A stretch of 64,000 bases of DNA from Ecdyonurus torrentis (taxonomy: Eukaryota > Arthropoda > Insecta > Ephemeroptera > Heptageniidae). The DNA lies in assembly GCA_949318235.1 (NCBI GenBank), contig OX439133.1, forward strand, positions 15,371,905-15,435,904, written 5' to 3'. The position numbers and the translations under genes are program-made. Every line of letters starts with the position of its first letter. Positions within the stretch are counted from its first letter, which is position 1. Below the pieces are notes generated by a model. The model saw only the letters and a list, made by a program, of their open reading frames with translations, did not search any database and was not told the DNA's origin. Positions 58,833-64,000 of this stretch are shown in pieces.

Positions 58833-59482
58833 CGTCGATCCTTGTATAATTATTAATATTTTGCAGAGATCTTTTTTATAATTTTGATGAAAAACTATAA
58901 AATGCTAATAATATATAGTAAATATTGAACTGACTGATGGTAGTGTGAACTAAAAATGGAAGGAAATAAGAACAACCGCAGTGTTGTTTTTTAAATGATA
59001 AAAAAAACTGATAAATTCTTATCACCTCCAAACATTCAATTTCCTTTTCTACTCGATCGGAGTGCGGGTATAAACGCAACCATATATAATACACATTATA
59101 TTTTTTTCTACTCCCGCATCATGTATTCGCCCACTCACTTAAATAATTGATTGTTTTTTTTTTTTAAACCAAAGCTATTTTTAAACTTAAATTGTTGGTT
59201 TATTTGCATAAGCTGTGTAATTATCTCAGATTATTATCATTTGTTTAAATTTATTTATTTATATTTATTATTATTTTTTCATTTCAAAACTTTCAAAACT
59301 TTTCATTTCGCGCTAAAATTACAAGAAGCAAATGTGAAATGACAAACGAATTTCGATACCAAAAATCCCATTTTTTTTTTCACGTGTGTTTTTCATCCTT
59401 TTTTTATTGTATTTTTGTGATTTTTATACTGAAACTATTGTATTTTTAATATTTTTTGTTAAAATATATTTAGTTAATAATT
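58833..59482. promoter_or_regulatory. Shared upstream region between ankyrin gene and SMYD5
   Basis: About 650 bp separates the minus-strand start at 58,832 from the plus-strand start at 59,483. It is free of recognisable repeats, unlike its surroundings. GATCGGAGTGCGGG near 59,060 and CATTTCGCGC near 59,310 are its only CG-rich patches. No TATA at a suitable position was obvious for SMYD5. Divergent promoter by arrangement. Confidence 0.45.
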
Positions 59483-59560
59483 ATGGCTTCAAATCAAGCA
59501 GATTGTCAAATGGAAGAAGATAATACTGGAATAGAAATTCGTGTTATTGGTGGATCAAAG
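59483..59560 (+). CDS. SMYD5: SMYD5 exon 1
   Basis: 26 codons, [20 protein letters not shown] then VIGGSK, donor GTACGT, phase 0. The start is the first ATG in frame, and SMYD5 N-termini are short before the GKGLFA motif. Confidence 0.88.
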
Positions 59561-62124
59561 GTACGTGTCGGCGTATTTTTCCATGTGTTGATTGTTTTTT
59601 TTTATATTTTTCAATGTTATCAAGTGATTTTAGTTTATTTTATATATTAATAATACTTTCTTTAGTATTTAAAATATGAAATCAATCTTCATTGCTGTAT
59701 TTTTAGTTAACTGATGTTGAAATTAGCATTTCAAATTTAACTTTTTGATTGACAGACAAATCGACGGAAAATGTCAATATGTAGTTCATTTGGGTTGAAA
59801 TTGAAATGTTTTTATGTACATATTATTTTATATATAATTATAATAAACAATTATAATATTTAAATTTAGAGGAAAATGCAGTGTATTTTGCAATATTAAT
59901 TCATTCGTATGTAAGTGACCTATGTATTGCAATAATATACGGTATACGTATGTACATACTGGTTTATTTACATATACGTGATTTCCCCCCCCCTCCCCCT
60001 TTCATGATATATTATACAATGTATTATGTATCATATAATTGTACCTATTTATGCATATATATGTAAATGTGTTTACAAATATTTAATCAAACATTTTAAT
60101 TTACAGGGTAAAGGCCTATTTGCTACTAAGGATTATAAGGAAGGTGACATCATATTTGAAGAAGTTCCGCTTGTTAGCTCACAATTTCCTTGGAATGCAA
60201 CGTGTGGCTATAAGGCTTGCGACTTTTGTCTTAGGTAATTACTAATTATTCACATACAAAAATCTTACAATCAACTTTTTTTTTTCCCATAATACTGTAT
60301 ACCAGTATATCGAGGGCTACCCGGCACTTCGGTACTTGTGCAATCTCCACGGGTGCAATTTTGGCACAAGCCTACTAATGGCACATCTATACAGGCTAAG
60401 CGTATAAAGATGTTTAAAAAAAAGGTGAGCTCGGAGAATGCACATGTGCCAAAAATGCACCCGCGGAGATTGCATTAGTACCGAAATGCCACGTAACCAT
60501 CGATATATATTATTAGGTATGTATATTGGATGTTTATTGGGTCTCCATCGGGGTCATTATTTTGTTTGGGGGTCTCTCAACATGCGCCATCTATTAGTGT
60601 GATTTCTAAATTTTGTGGCCTGAACACCACATGCGTACGACCTCATAGAAGTTTGTTTGAAGTTGATTTACCTACCAGGAGCTGAGTGCAATGAGCTCCG
60701 AACGTGGATGCAGAAATGCCATTAAATTTGCATTGAACTCTATGGGGCTCGCAATGTTAATTTTTTATTTTATTATTATTATATTTTTTTTTAACAAGAG
60801 GTGATCCAAATTTGTATCTAGTTTAGGAAAATGGAAACCAGCAATAAGGTCCTTACCATATAGTTATGATAAAGAAAAGGATAGAAAAACCAGCAAGGGC
60901 CTTACCACAGTAGAAGTTCTATGGAGAGGTCGAGGTCTTGCATGGCACAGTATAATGTTATAAAAGTTTCTTTATAACTGAGAGCTTTCGTCATATGATA
61001 ATGACATTATCAATCAAAAGAGAAAATTACTTGAGCACATCACTGAGCAGTGTCTTGTCTTGTACTGCTCAGTGATGTGCTCAAGTAATTTTCTCTTTTG
61101 ATTGATAATGTCATTATCATATGACGAAAGCTCTCAGTTATAAAGAAACTTTTATAACATTATACTGTGCCATGCAAGACCTCGACCTCTCCATAGAACT
61201 TCTACTGTGGTAAGGCCCTTGCTGGTTTTTCTATCCTTTTCTTTATCATTGATCCTAACCGCGATGGTTTTTTCCTTAAATTGATTACCATATAATTAAA
61301 AAATAAAGTACAGTATCCTATAGATCAGTGAAAATCTTGCAAGCTAGAGATAGCTCATTGGATAACTTTGGCTCATTACTTCAAGTATAATTTCTATAAA
61401 TTAAATACAGTAAACTCTCGATTTTGTGACATCACAAGAGACCCAGAAAATATCCATTTCACAAAACTGAATTTAACAAAATCAAGAGCTGTAGCATTAT
61501 CATGTTTATATTGAAGTCTGCTGCGGACCTAACTGAGCATTTCACAAAATCGAGAAATTCACAGAATTGAACTTCACAAAAATGAGAGTTTACTGTACAT
61601 TGTATGTACCTAAAGGTACTAGTGAAGAATGCTTGCAAGATACTGTGGTTACCTTGATCCTTTTTAATTGTATCATATCCAACTGTTGTGACTTATTTTC
61701 TGTAATCTATCTTTGATTCTCAATTTATAAATTTCAGGTCTTTGGAAAATGTAGAAGAGAACGTACGACGTTTATTGAAGAAATCAGATATAGTGATTCC
61801 TCACCCAGAATGTTGTATCACTGATAAAACTAAGCAATGTCAGTGTGACCTTTGTGGAGTAAGTGTACTACTTGAAATACAAATTTCAAAAATTTAATTC
61901 ATAATTTCTTCACTTTTTTTTCTTCACTTTTTTTTTTTTTTTTTTTTTTTTGTCAAGTTGAACAGAATAAAAACGTCAAAACACTTACACACTAGAAACA
62001 TGCACAAATGGGTGCTTCAAGTAAAATTGTTATAAGCTTAATCATAGTGTAAAAAATGTAGTCATGAATTCACTATAATGCCTGGAATTTCTTGAAATTT
62101 AAAAAATATTTTTATAGTCTTCTA

Positions 62125-62174
<50 letters not shown>

Positions 62175-63098
62175 CCTTTCTACAGTGATGAAAGTCCAAT
62201 ATACAAAAATTGCTAGCACAGAGATAAAAATGTGTGTTAGTTTTTTAACTCTGTGTTAGCAAGATTTGCAAGATTTACTAACTATTGACTAATATAGGAA
62301 CAACTGTTTTGAAACCAATTGTAAGCAATTTTGCTCTCATCCGCTTCCGTTTTGACTTACTGCGCATGCGCAGTAAGTTGAAACGAAAGCCGATGTGTGC
62401 GAAATTGCTTATAGTCGGCCTCAAAACAGTTGTTCCTGTATCATTCAATGGAATTTTCTTCACTAGGGTAAGACCCTTGCTAGTTTTCTCCTATCCTATT
62501 CTTTCAAATCCATTATACCTAACGATACAATGGTTTATTTTCCTTTATATCTTGAATCTAATAATATAGAACATTTAACAATGACTTGACCTAGTAACAA
62601 ATTGGACTTCAATATTGAATATGAATGTAATTATATGTTATAGGTGCAGTATTGTAGTTTGCAATGCAAGGAGAATGCATGGTCGCAATATCATGAAACT
62701 TTGTGTCTACGTACTCCACAGAGAGAAGGAAATCATCCTTTGGAACAACTATGTGAAGCTTGGAAGTAAGTTTTTACAACAAATATGACACAAAGATGAT
62801 GTTATATGTTGAGAGTGCTCTGTTATAATGTTCAATGTCTCCCTTGACTGGGACTTGGACTGTGATTTATTTATTTATTTTTTTTTTTTTATACAAATGA
62901 CCTGAAATGGGACAGCAAAAAAATTGGGGGTTAATCAAATGATTTTTTTTTTTTTTTTTTTTATACCACTTATTGTTGTCACATTGCAGACAGATGTACT
63001 ACCCACCAGAAACCTCGAGCATCATGTTGTTTGCAAGAATATTGGCCACGGTCAATCAAGCCAAAGACAAAGCTGCCATCCTACATCAGTTCTCCCAG
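59483..63098 (+). CDS. SMYD5: SMYD5, SET and MYND domain protein (5' part, runs off window)
   Basis: Exons: 59483-59560, 60107-60234, 61738-61858, 62644-62765, 62990-63098, all with GT..AG junctions and consistent phase, giving the first 186 residues of a protein usually of about 400. [20 protein letters not shown] starts the split SET domain; [11 protein letters not shown] and [11 protein letters not shown] follow. [20 protein letters not shown] carries the MYND-type zinc-binding cysteines; [20 protein letters not shown] and [14 protein letters not shown] match the following conserved helix region. SMYD5 is a lysine methyltransferase known from vertebrates and flies, reported to act on histone and ribosomal-protein lysines. 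The second half of SET, with the catalytic motifs, lies past the window. Introns are loaded with foldback MITEs but exons are intact. Confidence 0.93.
60107..60234 (+). CDS. SMYD5: SMYD5 exon 2
   Basis: 128 bp, acceptor TTTACAG, encoding the SET-N segment [20 protein letters not shown]...CDFCL, donor GTAATT, phase 2. Confidence 0.93.
60303..60505. mobile_element. Foldback MITE in SMYD5 intron 2
   Basis: TATATCGAGGGCTACCCGGC, GTGCAATCTCC and GGTGCAATTTTGGCACA are mirrored by TGTGCCAAAAATGCACC, GGAGATTGCA and ...CGATATATA. About 200 bp. Further AT-rich intron with nothing clear follows to 60,830. Confidence 0.75.
60868..61247. mobile_element. Perfect 183-bp inverted repeat (hairpin MITE) in SMYD5 intron 2
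   Basis: Arms 60,868-61,050 and 61,065-61,247 are identical base for base by my reading, with a 14-bp loop. Outer ends GATAAAGAAAAGGATAGAAA and inverse. The terminal part (ACCAGCAAGGGCCTTACCAC) recurs in the composite copies at 62.45 and 63.45 kb. No ORF. Confidence 0.9.
61738..61858 (+). CDS. SMYD5: SMYD5 exon 3
   Basis: 121 bp, acceptor ATTTCAG, encoding [20 protein letters not shown] then [20 protein letters not shown]; first MYND cysteines; donor GTAAGT. Confidence 0.92.
62276..62500. mobile_element. TTGACTAATA MITE plus CAAGGGCC partner, intron 3
   Basis: TATTGACTAATATAGGAACA with GTTTTGAAACC inverted at ...CCTCAAAACAGTTGTTCCTG, centre ACTGCGCATGCGCAGTAAG (itself a palindrome). It is followed by TAGGGTAAGACCCTTGCTAG of the 60,868 family. 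A 47-A run precedes it (62,127-62,173). Confidence 0.7.
62644..62765 (+). CDS. SMYD5: SMYD5 exon 4
   Basis: 122 bp, acceptor GTTATAG, encoding [20 protein letters not shown] then [20 protein letters not shown]; completes the MYND finger; donor GTAAGT. Confidence 0.93.
62990..63098 (+). CDS. SMYD5: SMYD5 exon 5
   Basis: 109 bp, acceptor CATTGCAG, encoding [20 protein letters not shown] then [16 protein letters not shown], donor GTATGT. The next exon is outside the window. Confidence 0.93.
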
Positions 63099-63272
63099 GT
63101 ATGTTATATATTTCTAGTTTCTACACTAAATTTTATATCTATGCTATTTGTAAGTAATAGAGACCAGCAACATCATTTCTGACTTCTGATAACAATTTTA
63201 TTGCTCAATGTGAACAATTAAATTAATTTAAGGAAAAAAATATATATCCCGGTTAGGATCAATAGCAATTAA

Positions 63273-63572
63273 GAAAATAATTGACTAGTGAAGGAACAAC
63301 TGTTTTGAGGCTGACTTTAAGTGACTTCAGTTTCATCCACTTCCATTTCTACTTACTACGTATGAGTAACATGTTAAACGGAAGCGAATGTGAGCAGAAT
63401 GGCTTATAGTAGGCTTCAAAACATTTGTTCATTTATTAGTCAATAGAAATGCCAGCAAGGGCCTTGCCTTACCACAGTAGACATTCTTTTATAACAAAAA
63501 ATTGTACCTCGTGAGACTTCAACCTATTTAATAGAACTTCTACTGTGGTAAGGCCCTTGCTGGTAATTCTAT
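63273..63572. mobile_element. TTGACTAATA MITE plus CAAGGGCC partner, intron 5
   Basis: TTGACTAGTGAAGGAACAAC...TTGTTCATTTATTAGTCAA, then GCCAGCAAGGGCCTTGCCTT...GGTAAGGCCCTTGCTGG. Same composite layout as at 62,276 but more diverged. The remaining bases to 64,000 hold nothing I recognise. Confidence 0.7.
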
Positions 63573-64000
63573 CGTTCTCTTTATTATTATCAATTTGAAC
63601 AAGCCAAACATAATACCAGTGTTACTCTACTTTAAATAATAATAATAAGTACTGTACTGTAGAATAGATATTAATCTTTGAATTGTAAATTTCATAAGTA
63701 TTTTGAGATTCCCACTAGTTATATTAAAATAGTGTATGGTTTGATTGCATTTTTCAAATCTATGAGTTTTTCTATCAAATCTGTTTTACAAAGCAACTAT
63801 CACAAAGTTGACAATAAAGTTGATTTGATAAAGTTATTCAATAAAGTTGTATAAATGTTAAAAAATTAAAAATAAATACATTGAAAGAGTACATACCTAT
63901 AGTACTGTATAACAATGATAGCACATTAAATTAAAAGTTAATTAAATGCAAAGATTCTCTAATTTATAGATTGTTGGGAAATAGGATCAAATTTCTAGAG

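Overview
This window is animal nuclear DNA. It is very AT-rich, has spliced genes with canonical GT..AG introns, and is saturated with DNA transposons, foldback repeats and long (TA)n tracts. No prokaryotic operon, CRISPR array or ribosomal RNA operon is visible. TATA-box promoters, mariner-type transposases, abundant hAT elements, a trypsin-fold protease and a lipocalin suggest an arthropod, probably an insect. A sap-feeding hemipteran would fit, but the order is a guess.

Host genes I can support, by reading exons and checking splice phase: (1) 1-28,177, minus: a five-exon gene for a secreted protein of about 203 residues with a signal peptide and lipocalin-like cysteine spacing. Its stop codon is the first three bases of the window and its introns are 10.4, 0.3, 6.8 and 10 kb. 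(2) 4,341-4,590, minus: a compact two-exon gene for a 59-residue basic protein, inside the last intron of gene 1. (3) About 39,884-40,132, minus: promoter and broken first exon of a second lipocalin copy. (4) 42,310-48,083, minus: five exons of a trypsin-like serine protease with the His and Asp of the triad; the exon with the catalytic Ser was not found, and a hAT transposon sits 8 bp from one splice acceptor. (5) 53,977-58,832, minus: a two-exon ankyrin-repeat gene. (6) 59,483 to beyond 63,098, plus: the first five exons of SMYD5, head to head with the ankyrin gene across about 650 bp.

Most of the rest is mobile DNA. At least seven hAT elements have readable 8-bp target duplications. There is a decayed ZMYM1-like hAT transposase gene, Tc1/mariner relics with TA duplications, a Penelope-like GIY-YIG relic, a TTAA-flanked MITE family (3 copies), an eight-copy MITE family carrying TGACGTCA-like sites, a tRNA-derived SINE, 5S-rRNA-derived fragments, and many foldback elements with arms of 90-700 bp. 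Several elements are packed with one short repeated word (CAAGAT, CTTGGCAAG, CCATGG, CTATGAAC, AACTG, GGACCCG, GCATAAAT).

The strongest unusual signals are: the transposon-disrupted splice acceptor in the protease; the recurring word-array architecture; a GC-rich block kept 70-100 bp from the end of four otherwise different hAT elements; and a perfect 183-bp inverted repeat inside a transcribed SMYD5 intron.
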